Shown piece after piece: positions 53,439 to 60,919 of a stretch of 64,000 nt of DNA (the first letter of the stretch is position 1; every line of letters starts with the position of its first letter). Source of the stretch: DASTBU01 sp035711845. GTDB lineage: Bacteria; Acidobacteriota; Vicinamibacteria; Vicinamibacterales; 2-12-FULL-66-21. The position numbers were made by a program, and so were the translations under genes. The stretch lies in NCBI GenBank assembly GCA_035711845.1, contig DASTBU010000091.1:46431-110430 (forward strand). The letters run 5' to 3'. Below the pieces are notes generated by a model that was given only the letters and a program-made list of their open reading frames with translations, was not told the DNA's origin and searched no databases.

Positions 53439-54692
53439 TCACTGGTCCGAGGAACTGGAGAGCCTGACTTCCTGTCCGATGACCTTGGCGGCATCCGCTC
53501 CTGGCTTCGGCCTGAACTTCTGCACGCGCCCGTTGAACACTTCCGCGATGTACAGGTTCCTCTCCTGGTCGACGCTCAGCTGGTGCGGGCCGGCGAACTG
53601 GCCCGACAAACCGCCCGGCGCGCCCCAACCGTAGAGGTACTTTCCGTTGAGGTCGTACTTGAGGATCCGGTTGGTTCCTCCGTCAGAGATCCAGAGGTAC
53701 CCGTCCGCCGTAATGATGTGCGCGTAGGGGCTCGAGCGCACACCCGTCGTCCACATGTCGAGGAACTTGCCGTTCTCGTCGAAGACCTGGATCCGCCGAT
53801 GGCCGCGATCGGCGACGAAGACGCGCCGGTCCTTGCTGACCGCGATGCTGTGGACGGTGTTGAATTCGTTTGGACCGGGTTTGTCAGGATCCTTCGGCGC
53901 CGCGCCCCAGTCGACGAGGAACTTGCCGTCCTTGTCGAACTTGGCCACGCGCTTGCCGCCATAGCCGTCGCTGACGAAGAACGTGCCGTCGGGCAGCCAG
54001 GCGATATCCGTCGGACGATCGAACAGCCGTCCGGCGTCGCGCCCCCGCTGCCCCTTCGTCCCGAGCGACATCACGAGTTTTCCGTCGTAGGTGAACTTGT
54101 GGATCTGGTGCAGTTGATCGTCGAACACCCACACGTGCTTCTCGGGGTCGTAGGGGCTCATCTTGATCTTGTGCGGGCCGCGGCCGCACGGCGCGTCGAA
54201 GAGCTTGTCGTGGTCCGCCCAGTGCTGGACCTGCTTCCCCTCGCCATCGAGCACGAAGATCACGTGGTGATACCGCCGCTCCCAGCCGCGTTTCGGCGCG
54301 TCCTCACAGGTGGCGCTCTTGCCGTCGTCATTGCCAGTGGATCGTCGGGGCGGGTCGAGCAGACCGTACGGAGTCCAGGGCTTCGCGCCCGAGGGAAGCG
54401 GCAGTTCGCCGCGCATTGCCACCCAGATCCGGTTAGGCGTCTCAGCGAATATGGCGCCGTTCGATCCCCAGGTCCAGCCTTCATGCTTCACGCCGTCAGG
54501 GCCATCTGGCAAGGGCTTGGGCCAATCCGCTACCACCTCGTAGGGACCGAATTCTTCCTGGCCTCCGCGTTCCTGGGCCGTTGCTGTCGCCGCTTGAACG
54601 GTTTCGGCGTCCGGCGACTGGCTGCACGCGACGACAGCAGACGCCAGGATCGTCCCCAACAATAATGATCTCGACAGGCCTGGTGAGTGCAT
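53439..54692 (-). CDS. NHL-repeat beta-propeller lipoprotein
   Basis: A 417-residue protein with a lipoprotein signal (lipobox ending VVAC, about residue 22) and a six-bladed NHL-type propeller. Blade edges read HKFTYDGKLVMSLG, VAKFDKDGKFLVDWG, IQVFDENGKFLDMW and ILKYDLNGKYLYGWG. The closest enzymatic relatives of this architecture are peptidyl-alpha-hydroxyglycine amidating lyases, but I cannot confirm their zinc ligands. AAGGAG lies seven bases before ATG 54692. It is divergent from the propeller genes that follow. It probably sits in a membrane or on the cell surface. It ends in a short Ser run. Confidence 0.85.
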   Translation of the reverse strand: MHSPGLSRSLLLGTILASAVVACSQSPDAETVQAATATAQERGGQEEFGPYEVVADWPKPLPDGPDGVKHEGWTWGSNGAIFAETPNRIWVAMRGELPLPSGAKPWTPYGLLDPPRRSTGNDDGKSATCEDAPKRGWERRYHHVIFVLDGEGKQVQHWADHDKLFDAPCGRGPHKIKMSPYDPEKHVWVFDDQLHQIHKFTYDGKLVMSLGTKGQRGRDAGRLFDRPTDIAWLPDGTFFVSDGYGGKRVAKFDKDGKFLVDWGAAPKDPDKPGPNEFNTVHSIAVSKDRRVFVADRGHRRIQVFDENGKFLDMWTTGVRSSPYAHIITADGYLWISDGGTNRILKYDLNGKYLYGWGAPGGLSGQFAGPHQLSVDQERNLYIAEVFNGRVQKFRPKPGADAAKVIGQEVRLSSSSDQ

Positions 54693-55062
54693 CGTGACTC
54701 CTTCTCCAAGACGCTGCGGTCCTGGGACGCGGCAATTGTCGGCGAGGTCCTGAGGATGGTCGCGCAACTGGCCGCCGCACACCGTGAGCAGGCGATGCCT
54801 GCCGCGGAACCCCAGCCGCGGAACCTCGGACGCCAGTAGTCTGCCCCATGTCAGGGGACTGTCGGTGTCAAATCTTGTCCTCGGGTTGTCCTCAGATTGT
54901 CTTGCGAGGGGGAATTCCCTGCAGAAACGTTGGCAAAAAACGACCGCAGCGGGAGCACCTCGTCTGTGGCACGCGTCGAACCTCAGTTGCTTTTGCGGGA
55001 AGGTGCAGGTATGGTTCCGCTCTTCGTTGGTCATAGTCCTGACGAATCGAGGAGGGACACAA
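54693..55062. other. Divergent propeller promoter region
   Basis: These 370 bases separate two divergent beta-propeller genes. They contain the TTGTC direct repeats at 54873-54905 and, in the last 20 bases, the AGGAGGG ribosome-binding site of the rightward gene. No gene is recognised here. Confidence 0.6.
54873..54905 (+). promoter_or_regulatory. Three 11-bp direct repeats with TTGTC core, probable OmpR/PhoB-type operator
   Basis: TCTTGTCCTCG, GGTTGTCCTCA and GATTGTCTTGC follow one another at exact 11-bp spacing, each with TTGTC at the same place. The core equals that of the repeats upstream of cstA (46645-46666). The site is 158 bp from the rightward start and 181 bp from the leftward one. 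Confidence 0.65.
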
Positions 55063-56112
55063 ATGCGACGTGATATCTGTGCCACTGTGGCGGTGGGCGT
55101 GCTGCTTTGTGCCGCCCAGGCGTTCGGCCAGGCGGCCAAGGCGAGGGAGACAACGCCCGAAATCCCGTTCGACTCGGTGAGCTTCATCAAGAAGATGCCG
55201 CCCGGCCTCTACATGGGTGAAGCCATCGGTGTTGCCACGAACTCGAAGGGGCACGTATTCGTCATGACCCGCAGCGGCGAATCGAGAGTCTTCGAGTTCG
55301 ATCGCGACGGCAACTTCGTCAAGGAGTTCGGCGAGGGCAGCTACGGTTATGGCTTCGCGCATGCCGTGCGCGTGGACAAGGACGACAACGTCTGGTCCGT
55401 AGACGAGGGGTCGAACGTCATTCTCAAGTATGCGCCGGACGGAAAGCTGCTGATGGTGCTCGGGAAGCGCCCCGACTCGATCGATCAGCTGGACAGGATG
55501 CCCGGGACCGCCCCGTACTCGGGCGCGAACAGGCCGTATTCGTTCCATCGGCCGACCGACGTCACGTGGGATCCGCAGGGCAACATCTTCGTGTCCGACG
55601 GCTACACCGATTCGCGCATCGTGAAGTACGACAAGAACGGCCGCTTCATCAAGTCGGCCGGCACGCGCGGGAGCGGCGTCAACCAGTTCAGCACGCCTCA
55701 CGGAATCACGGCCGACGCGCAGGGCAATATCTATGTCGCCGATCGCGGCAACTCCCGCATCGTCGTCCTCGACAACGACCTGAACTGGAAGACGACCTTC
55801 GAGACCGTTGGTGCGCCATGGGGCCTCTGCATCTCTCAGGGCACACCGCAGTTTCTGTACAGCACCGCCTCCAGTGGAACGGTGATGGAAGTGGAAAACG
55901 CGGCAATCACGGGCGAGATCTACAAGCTGCAGCTCGATGGCACGGTCCTCGGCCGATTCGGCAAGGCGGGCAAGGCGCTGAAGGAGTTCGCCAGCACGCA
56001 CACGCTGGATTGCCGGAACCCGAACGAAGTGTACGTCGCCGAGATCAACGCCTGGCGCGTGCAGAAGGTGACGCTCCGTCCGAGCTCGTCGAGCTCGTCG
56101 AGCAGAGACTAG
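55063..56112 (+). CDS. Exported NHL-repeat beta-propeller protein
   Basis: A 349-residue protein with a signal peptide (about residues 1-23) and an NHL-type propeller: GVATNSKGHVFVMTRSG, VFEFDRDGNFVKEFG, ILKYAPDGKLLMVLG, IVKYDKNGRFIKSAG and YVADRGNSRIVV. It closely resembles the next gene, including the -DCRNPNEVYVAEINAWRVQKV-type C-terminus (parts quoted). AGGAGGG precedes ATG 55063 by six bases. The C-terminus is a Ser-rich tail encoded by a repeated AGCTCGTCG. Ligand or enzyme activity is unknown. Confidence 0.85.
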   Translation: MRRDICATVAVGVLLCAAQAFGQAAKARETTPEIPFDSVSFIKKMPPGLYMGEAIGVATNSKGHVFVMTRSGESRVFEFDRDGNFVKEFGEGSYGYGFAHAVRVDKDDNVWSVDEGSNVILKYAPDGKLLMVLGKRPDSIDQLDRMPGTAPYSGANRPYSFHRPTDVTWDPQGNIFVSDGYTDSRIVKYDKNGRFIKSAGTRGSGVNQFSTPHGITADAQGNIYVADRGNSRIVVLDNDLNWKTTFETVGAPWGLCISQGTPQFLYSTASSGTVMEVENAAITGEIYKLQLDGTVLGRFGKAGKALKEFASTHTLDCRNPNEVYVAEINAWRVQKVTLRPSSSSSSSRD

Positions 56113-56122
56113 GAGGCGATCC

Positions 56123-57238
56123 ATGAAACGCTCTCTGCAGAGTCTGATCGCGGTATCGGCGTCCGTCATCGCCGTGGTCGCCCCGGAGTCGATGTCCCAA
56201 CTCGCCGCGCAATCGGTGCCCGAGTTGAAATACGAGGCCAACGCCGCCATTCTCTCGCTACCGGCGTACGGCGAAGTGGCCGGAGTCGCGACGAACTCGA
56301 AGGGCCACATCTTCGTCTACGCTCGCACCGGACATCCGGTCGCGACGCTGGGCGACGAGCGCACTTTCTATCACGGCAACGCACGGCTCTTCGAGTTCGA
56401 TCCCACCGGGAAGTTCGTCAAAGAGATCGGCCAGGGCACCTACGGGTTCGACTTCGCCCAGCAGGTGCGCGTGGATCCGCAGGACAACGTCTGGGCGGTA
56501 GATGCCGGGTCGAACGTCCTGACGAAGTTCGATCCCGAAGGTCGCCTCCTGATGGTCATCGGCCGAAAGCCCGAGGCGATCGCGGTTCGAACGGGTCCCG
56601 GCATGCCCGCCAGGCGCATCGACGACGACACCAACGTCCCTGCGCCTGCTCGAGGCGGCGGCCGCGGCAGCACCCAGTCGGCGCCGGGCGCGGGCACGCG
56701 AAGCGAATCGTTCAACAGGCCAACCGACATCGCCTTCGATGCTCAGGGCCACGTCTACATCGCCGACGGGATGGGCACGAACAATCGCATCGCGGTGTTC
56801 AACCGCGACGGCAACTGGGCCCGGGGGTGGGGGCAGACCGGATCCGGCCCCGGCCAGTTCGACAAGATCCGAGGGATCGTGACGGACACGGCCGGCAATG
56901 TCTACGTCGCAGATTCGGGCAACAAGCGCGTCCAGGTCTTCGACGGCCGGGGCACGTTCAAATCGGAGATCACCGGGATCGGCACGCCGCAGGCGATCTG
57001 CATCACGAGCGGCTCGCCGCAGTATCTATACAGCTCCAACTCGAACGGGCCGGAGAGCATGGAGAACGGCGAGATCTACAAGATCCAGCTGGACGGACGC
57101 GTGGTGGGCAGATTCGGCAAGGCCGGCCGCATCCCGGGAGAGTTCGGCATGGCCAACTCGCTCGACTGCCGGGACGAAAACACCGTCTGGGTTGGCGAGG
57201 TCTGGAACTGGCGCGCGCAGAAGGTCACGGTGAAGTGA
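56123..57238 (+). CDS. Exported NHL-repeat beta-propeller protein, paralogue
   Basis: A 371-residue protein with a signal peptide (about residues 1-29) and the same blade series as the preceding gene: GVATNSKGHIFVYARTG, LFEFDPTGKFVKEIG, LTKFDPEGRLLMVIG and VQVFDGRGTFKSEITG. It differs by a disordered Gly/Ala/Pro/Arg insert (about 172-193) between blades. It starts 10 bp after the previous stop, so the pair is an operon of duplicated genes. Its C-terminal WNWRAQKVTV mirrors NAWRVQKVTL of the first copy. Confidence 0.85.
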   Translation: MKRSLQSLIAVSASVIAVVAPESMSQLAAQSVPELKYEANAAILSLPAYGEVAGVATNSKGHIFVYARTGHPVATLGDERTFYHGNARLFEFDPTGKFVKEIGQGTYGFDFAQQVRVDPQDNVWAVDAGSNVLTKFDPEGRLLMVIGRKPEAIAVRTGPGMPARRIDDDTNVPAPARGGGRGSTQSAPGAGTRSESFNRPTDIAFDAQGHVYIADGMGTNNRIAVFNRDGNWARGWGQTGSGPGQFDKIRGIVTDTAGNVYVADSGNKRVQVFDGRGTFKSEITGIGTPQAICITSGSPQYLYSSNSNGPESMENGEIYKIQLDGRVVGRFGKAGRIPGEFGMANSLDCRDENTVWVGEVWNWRAQKVTVK

Positions 57239-57253
57239 CGTCGTGGGTACGCG

Positions 57254-57275
57254 GGGCCGGCTTCGACGCCGGCCC
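57254..57275 (+). terminator. GC hairpin between the NHL pair and the YVTN gene
   Basis: GGGCCGGC (57254-57261) and GCCGGCCC (57268-57275) pair perfectly around TTCGAC, 15 bases after the NHL stop. Only a short pyrimidine run follows, so termination would be weak. Confidence 0.5.
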
Positions 57276-57311
57276 TTCACTCTGCGGAGGTCGAACAGTA
57301 CACTCGCGCTC

Positions 57312-58289
57312 ATGCTGACCAACACTTCGGCCGGCGCGGTACTCGTAGCCGTCCTCGTTTCGTTCGGCCTGTCGTTTGGTCCGGCCGGGCCAGCCGCGGC
57401 CGACACCCTGCTGATCGCGGACAAAGTGGGGCACAAGCTCCTCTACCTGGACACCAGCACGGGCCGAATCGTCCGCAGCGTCTCGGTTGGCGAGAACCCC
57501 CACGAGGTGGTCGTCACGCCAGACGGACGGCTCGCATTCGTGGCGAATCCCGGGAGCAACACTGTCTCCATCGTCGATGTCGCCACGGGCCGCGAGCACA
57601 AGCGGCTGACATCGCCGCTCTTTGGGTTTCCGCACGGACTTGCCGTGCACCCCGACGGCCGCACGGTCTACCTGACAAGCGAACAGAAGCGGCTGCTTAT
57701 CGCTCTGGATGTCGAGAGCCTCGAGATCGCGAAGCAGCTGTCGACCGGTATGGACGGCTCGCACATGGTTGTCCTCTCGCCGGATGGAAGCCGGGCCTAC
57801 ATCACCGACCGCGGCTCGGCGCGGGTCACCGTGGTCGATACTGCCCGCTGGGCCGTGGTCACGCACGTCCCTGCCGGCGACGGGGTCGAGGGCATCGCCC
57901 TGACGCCCGACGGCGGACTGCTCGTCGTGGCGAATCGCAATGACGGCAACGTGCACATCATCGACACGGCCACGCTGCGACCGACAGCGACGGTGAGCGT
58001 TGGCAAGGAGCCTGTGCGGGTGGCTTGCCCACCCGGGGGCCGCATGGCCCTGGTCTCCCACCGTGTCTCCTCCGATGTTCACGTCATCGATCTGGCTACC
58101 CGCCAGGTGACGACGCGGGTGGACGTGGGCGCCGAGCCGGGCGGCATGGCCTTCTCGGCGGATGGCATGCGGGCGTTTGTCGCCAATACCGGCGCGGGTA
58201 CCGTCTCGGTGCTCGACTTGAAAACGATGAAGGTCCTCGCAACGTATCCCGGCGGCATCGGTCCCGATGGGATGGCACTGCGTCGGTGA
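57312..58289 (+). CDS. Exported YVTN-type beta-propeller (YncE-like) protein
   Basis: A 325-residue protein with a signal peptide (about residues 1-30) and seven 40-residue YVTN-type repeats. Repeat cores include VVVTPDGRLAFVANPGSNTV, VHPDGRTVYLTS, LSPDGSRAYITDRG, LTPDGGLLVVANRNDG and FSADGMRAFVANTGAG. Such propellers bind proteins, DNA or small ligands, and some accompany cofactor systems; nothing here selects a role. The ATG at 57312 starts the signal peptide; an in-frame upstream start would add 23 residues from the terminator region. It precedes the two-component pair by 123 bp. Confidence 0.87.
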   Translation: MLTNTSAGAVLVAVLVSFGLSFGPAGPAAADTLLIADKVGHKLLYLDTSTGRIVRSVSVGENPHEVVVTPDGRLAFVANPGSNTVSIVDVATGREHKRLTSPLFGFPHGLAVHPDGRTVYLTSEQKRLLIALDVESLEIAKQLSTGMDGSHMVVLSPDGSRAYITDRGSARVTVVDTARWAVVTHVPAGDGVEGIALTPDGGLLVVANRNDGNVHIIDTATLRPTATVSVGKEPVRVACPPGGRMALVSHRVSSDVHVIDLATRQVTTRVDVGAEPGGMAFSADGMRAFVANTGAGTVSVLDLKTMKVLATYPGGIGPDGMALRR

Positions 58290-58412
58290 TGGGGGTTCGC
58301 GACCCTGTCGGGCTCGGGCGGCGGTGCCGTTGGGGGCACGCTGCGCCGCGAAAAGGCGCTCAGGCACACGCGCGCAGGTGCGCCTTGACAGCGTTCGGAG
58401 CGAGGCGTAGGG

Positions 58413-60173
58413 TTGAGCCCGATGCGCCGGATATCAGCTCTCCTTCGGCGTCCTGATCCCGTCATTTTCGTCATCCTTGCGGTATTCTCTGCGGCAGCGC
58501 TCGTCATTGGCCTCCAGCACCGGGCGCTCACCGACCTCGATCGTCAAACCCGGGTGATTCTTCAGAAGGTCTCCGAGCAGACCGCGCTCTCGGCTGCCGC
58601 GGAGATCCGTCGCACCTTTGACGGGCCCATCTTCGACACCCTCGCGAATGTCAACCATCCGCTGCTGGCCGCGGGCCGTCTCGACCTGGTGGCCGATGCG
58701 TACCGCCGCGGGCTGGAGAGCTATCCTCAGGTGGAGCGTTTCTTCCTCTGGACCGACGAGACGGAGCGGGAGCTTGCCGGAGAGGTGGTGTTCTTCGATC
58801 GGCGCTCGACATCGGCGATGGCGCAACACGAGTTCGGACCCTTTTATCGCGACGTCGAACTGGGGTCCAGACTATTCGCGGCCGCGCGCGCGCAGATCGG
58901 CACCCATCAGATCTACGCGGCGCGCTCGCTGAAGATCGGGCACGTTGCGTACGATGTCTTCATCCGGGTCTTCTACACCACCGCCGCCCGCGAACAGTTT
59001 TTCGCGGTCATGGGATTTGTGGTGAACCTGGAGGCGGCACGGACGCAGTTGTTTCCGGACCTGCAGCGCCGTCGTCTCGGGGAGCTGCTCGAGCCGAAGG
59101 ACGGCAGCCCACAGTTCGAGATGCGGGTCTTCGACCAGGACGCGCGGCACGTGTACGGCCCACCACTGCCTGCCCACCCGGCCTCCGCGCGCACCACGTT
59201 CGCCATGCAGTTCTACCCGGCCGACGACATCCGCACGCGGATGGCCGCGACCTTGCCCCAGCGCTATTGGACGCTCGTCATCAGTCCCCGGCCCGGGAGT
59301 GTGGAAGCAGCCGTGGTCTCGTCGCGGGGCCAGGCGTACGGCCTCTCGGTGCTCTCGGTGCTGCTCATGCTCGTGGCCCTGGCGTTCACGTTCCAGAGCC
59401 GCAAACGCGCTCGGCAGCTCGCCCGCATGCAGTCGGATTTCGTGACCCACGTCTCGCACCAGCTGAAGACCCCGGTGTCGCTTCTGAGCGCCGTCGCCGA
59501 AACGATTACGCTCGACCGTGTTCGCTCGCAGGAGAAGCTGGCGCAGTGCCTGGGGATGATCCGGACCCAGACGGCGCAGCTCTCCACGCTGGTCGAGCAG
59601 ATTCTCGAGATCTCGCGCGTCGGCGACGCGGGCCGACCGCTCGAGCTCGAAACCATCCAGCTCGGAGCACTCGTACGCGAGACGGTCGAGGCGTTCGCTC
59701 GCGCGCTCGAGGGTGAGGGGTACAAAATCTCGGTGGTAGAGGCCGGGCCCACGCCAACCGTGGCCGCGGATCCCGCCGCGCTCGAGCAGGTGCTCGTCAA
59801 CCTGCTCGACAATGCTGTCAAGTACTCGGGTGAGTCGCGGACCATCGTCGTCCGAGTGGGGATTACCGGTTCCGACGCGATCGTGGAGGTGATCGACCAG
59901 GGCATCGGCATCGAACCGGAGAGCGTGCCGCGGATCTTCGAGCGGTTCTACCGGGGCGCTGCTCGCACCAAGCACCGTGCGGGCTTCGGCCTCGGATTGT
60001 CGATCGCCCACGACATCGTCGCGGCGCACTTCGGGCGAATAGAGGTGACGAGCGCGCCCGGGAAGGGCAGCACGTTCCAGGTGCGGCTGCCGCTGCTGCA
60101 GCCGACAGAGCGCAAGTACAAGGGATTCGCTTTTCCCTGGCGCAGGAAGGATCCCTCGTATGAGTCAGAATGA
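58413..60173 (+). CDS. Membrane sensor histidine kinase
   Basis: A 586-residue kinase: TM1 (about 17-34), a roughly 270-residue extracytoplasmic sensor region without a recognised ligand fold, TM2 (about 309-327), a HisKA domain with His349 in HVSHQLKTPV, and an HATPase domain with NLLDNAVKYS, VIDQGIGIEPE, FERFYRG and GFGLGLSIAH. Residue His+1 is Gln rather than the more usual Glu/Asp. The start is TTG 58413 or ATG 58422. Its 3' end overlaps the response regulator by 14 bases, so they form a coupled pair. Confidence 0.93.
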   Translation: MSPMRRISALLRRPDPVIFVILAVFSAAALVIGLQHRALTDLDRQTRVILQKVSEQTALSAAAEIRRTFDGPIFDTLANVNHPLLAAGRLDLVADAYRRGLESYPQVERFFLWTDETERELAGEVVFFDRRSTSAMAQHEFGPFYRDVELGSRLFAAARAQIGTHQIYAARSLKIGHVAYDVFIRVFYTTAAREQFFAVMGFVVNLEAARTQLFPDLQRRRLGELLEPKDGSPQFEMRVFDQDARHVYGPPLPAHPASARTTFAMQFYPADDIRTRMAATLPQRYWTLVISPRPGSVEAAVVSSRGQAYGLSVLSVLLMLVALAFTFQSRKRARQLARMQSDFVTHVSHQLKTPVSLLSAVAETITLDRVRSQEKLAQCLGMIRTQTAQLSTLVEQILEISRVGDAGRPLELETIQLGALVRETVEAFARALEGEGYKISVVEAGPTPTVAADPAALEQVLVNLLDNAVKYSGESRTIVVRVGITGSDAIVEVIDQGIGIEPESVPRIFERFYRGAARTKHRAGFGLGLSIAHDIVAAHFGRIEVTSAPGKGSTFQVRLPLLQPTERKYKGFAFPWRRKDPSYESE

Positions 60174-60867
60174 GGCGCCGGGGCACGGGGCGTCACTGCT
60201 CGTGGTGGAAGACGAGCCACAGATGCAGTTCCTGTTGACCGAAAACCTCGAGTTCGAGGGCTACAGTGTCACGACTGCTGATTCAGGAGAAGCCGCGCTG
60301 CTCGAGCTTGCCAAACGCCGCTACTCGCTGATGATCCTCGACCTCATGCTGCCGGGGATGAGCGGGTTCGAGGTCTGCCGGGAGGTGCGGGCGCGCGGCC
60401 GCCAGCTGCCCATCATCGTGCTCACCGCCCGGTCGGCGGAATCTGATCGCGTTATCGGCCTCGACCTGGGGGCCGACGACTATGTCACGAAACCGTTCGG
60501 TGTGCGCGAACTGCTCGCTCGTGTCCGAGCTCAGCTTCGGCGGGAGGCCGACCGGCCGGAGGCGCATCAGGAGTTCGTGATCGGAGAGGTCCACATCGAC
60601 CTCCGGCGGCGGCTGGTGACACGCCGCGGCCGGCGCCTCGAAGTCTCGACCCGCGAGTTCGAACTGCTGCGCTACTTTCTTGCCCATCGCGGAGAGGTAG
60701 TCAGCCGCGAGCAATTGCTCCGCGACGTCTGGGGTTACAACCAGCTCGTGGTGACACGCACCGTCGACAAGTTCGTGGCGAAGCTGCGTTGTCACATCGA
60801 GCCACGTCCCCACGACCCGCGCTACTTCATAACGCTGCACGGCAGCGGTTACCAGCTCGTCTGCTGA
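60160..60867 (+). CDS. OmpR/PhoB-family response regulator
   Basis: A 235-residue regulator with receiver Asp61 in LDLMLPGMSG, YVTKPF, and an OmpR-type DNA-binding domain (REFELLRYFLAHRGEVVSRE, TRTVDKFVAKLR). It is coupled to the overlapping kinase gene. It shares long identical stretches with the orphan regulator at 49265, including most of the recognition-helix region, so both could bind the same operator. TTGTC 11-bp repeats near two other genes in the window are candidate targets. It lies upstream of the TonB receptor in the same direction. Confidence 0.95.
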   Translation: MSQNEAPGHGASLLVVEDEPQMQFLLTENLEFEGYSVTTADSGEAALLELAKRRYSLMILDLMLPGMSGFEVCREVRARGRQLPIIVLTARSAESDRVIGLDLGADDYVTKPFGVRELLARVRAQLRREADRPEAHQEFVIGEVHIDLRRRLVTRRGRRLEVSTREFELLRYFLAHRGEVVSREQLLRDVWGYNQLVVTRTVDKFVAKLRCHIEPRPHDPRYFITLHGSGYQLVC

Positions 60868-60885
60868 GCCAGGCACTTCGGCGCC

Positions 60886-60918
60886 GTCGTGGAGGATCAA
60901 GGAGTCGTGGAGGATCAA
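60886..60918 (+). promoter_or_regulatory. Duplicated ribosome-binding region before the TonB receptor
   Basis: GTCGTGGAGGATCAA occurs at 60886-60900 and again at 60904-60918 (18-bp period). Each copy has a GGAGG. Only the second is correctly spaced for ATG 60920. Confidence 0.9.
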
Positions 60919-60919
60919 A

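Noticed and set aside
54906..55000. Sigma-54 promoter (TTGGCA and TGGCAC...TTGC-like strings)
   Set aside because: The two halves are not at the required spacing, and no sigma-54 activator is encoded nearby.
58413..60173. Inactive kinase because Gln follows the phosphoacceptor His
   Set aside because: HQL occurs in many functional HisKA kinases and all ATP-binding motifs are intact, so loss of function is not supported.
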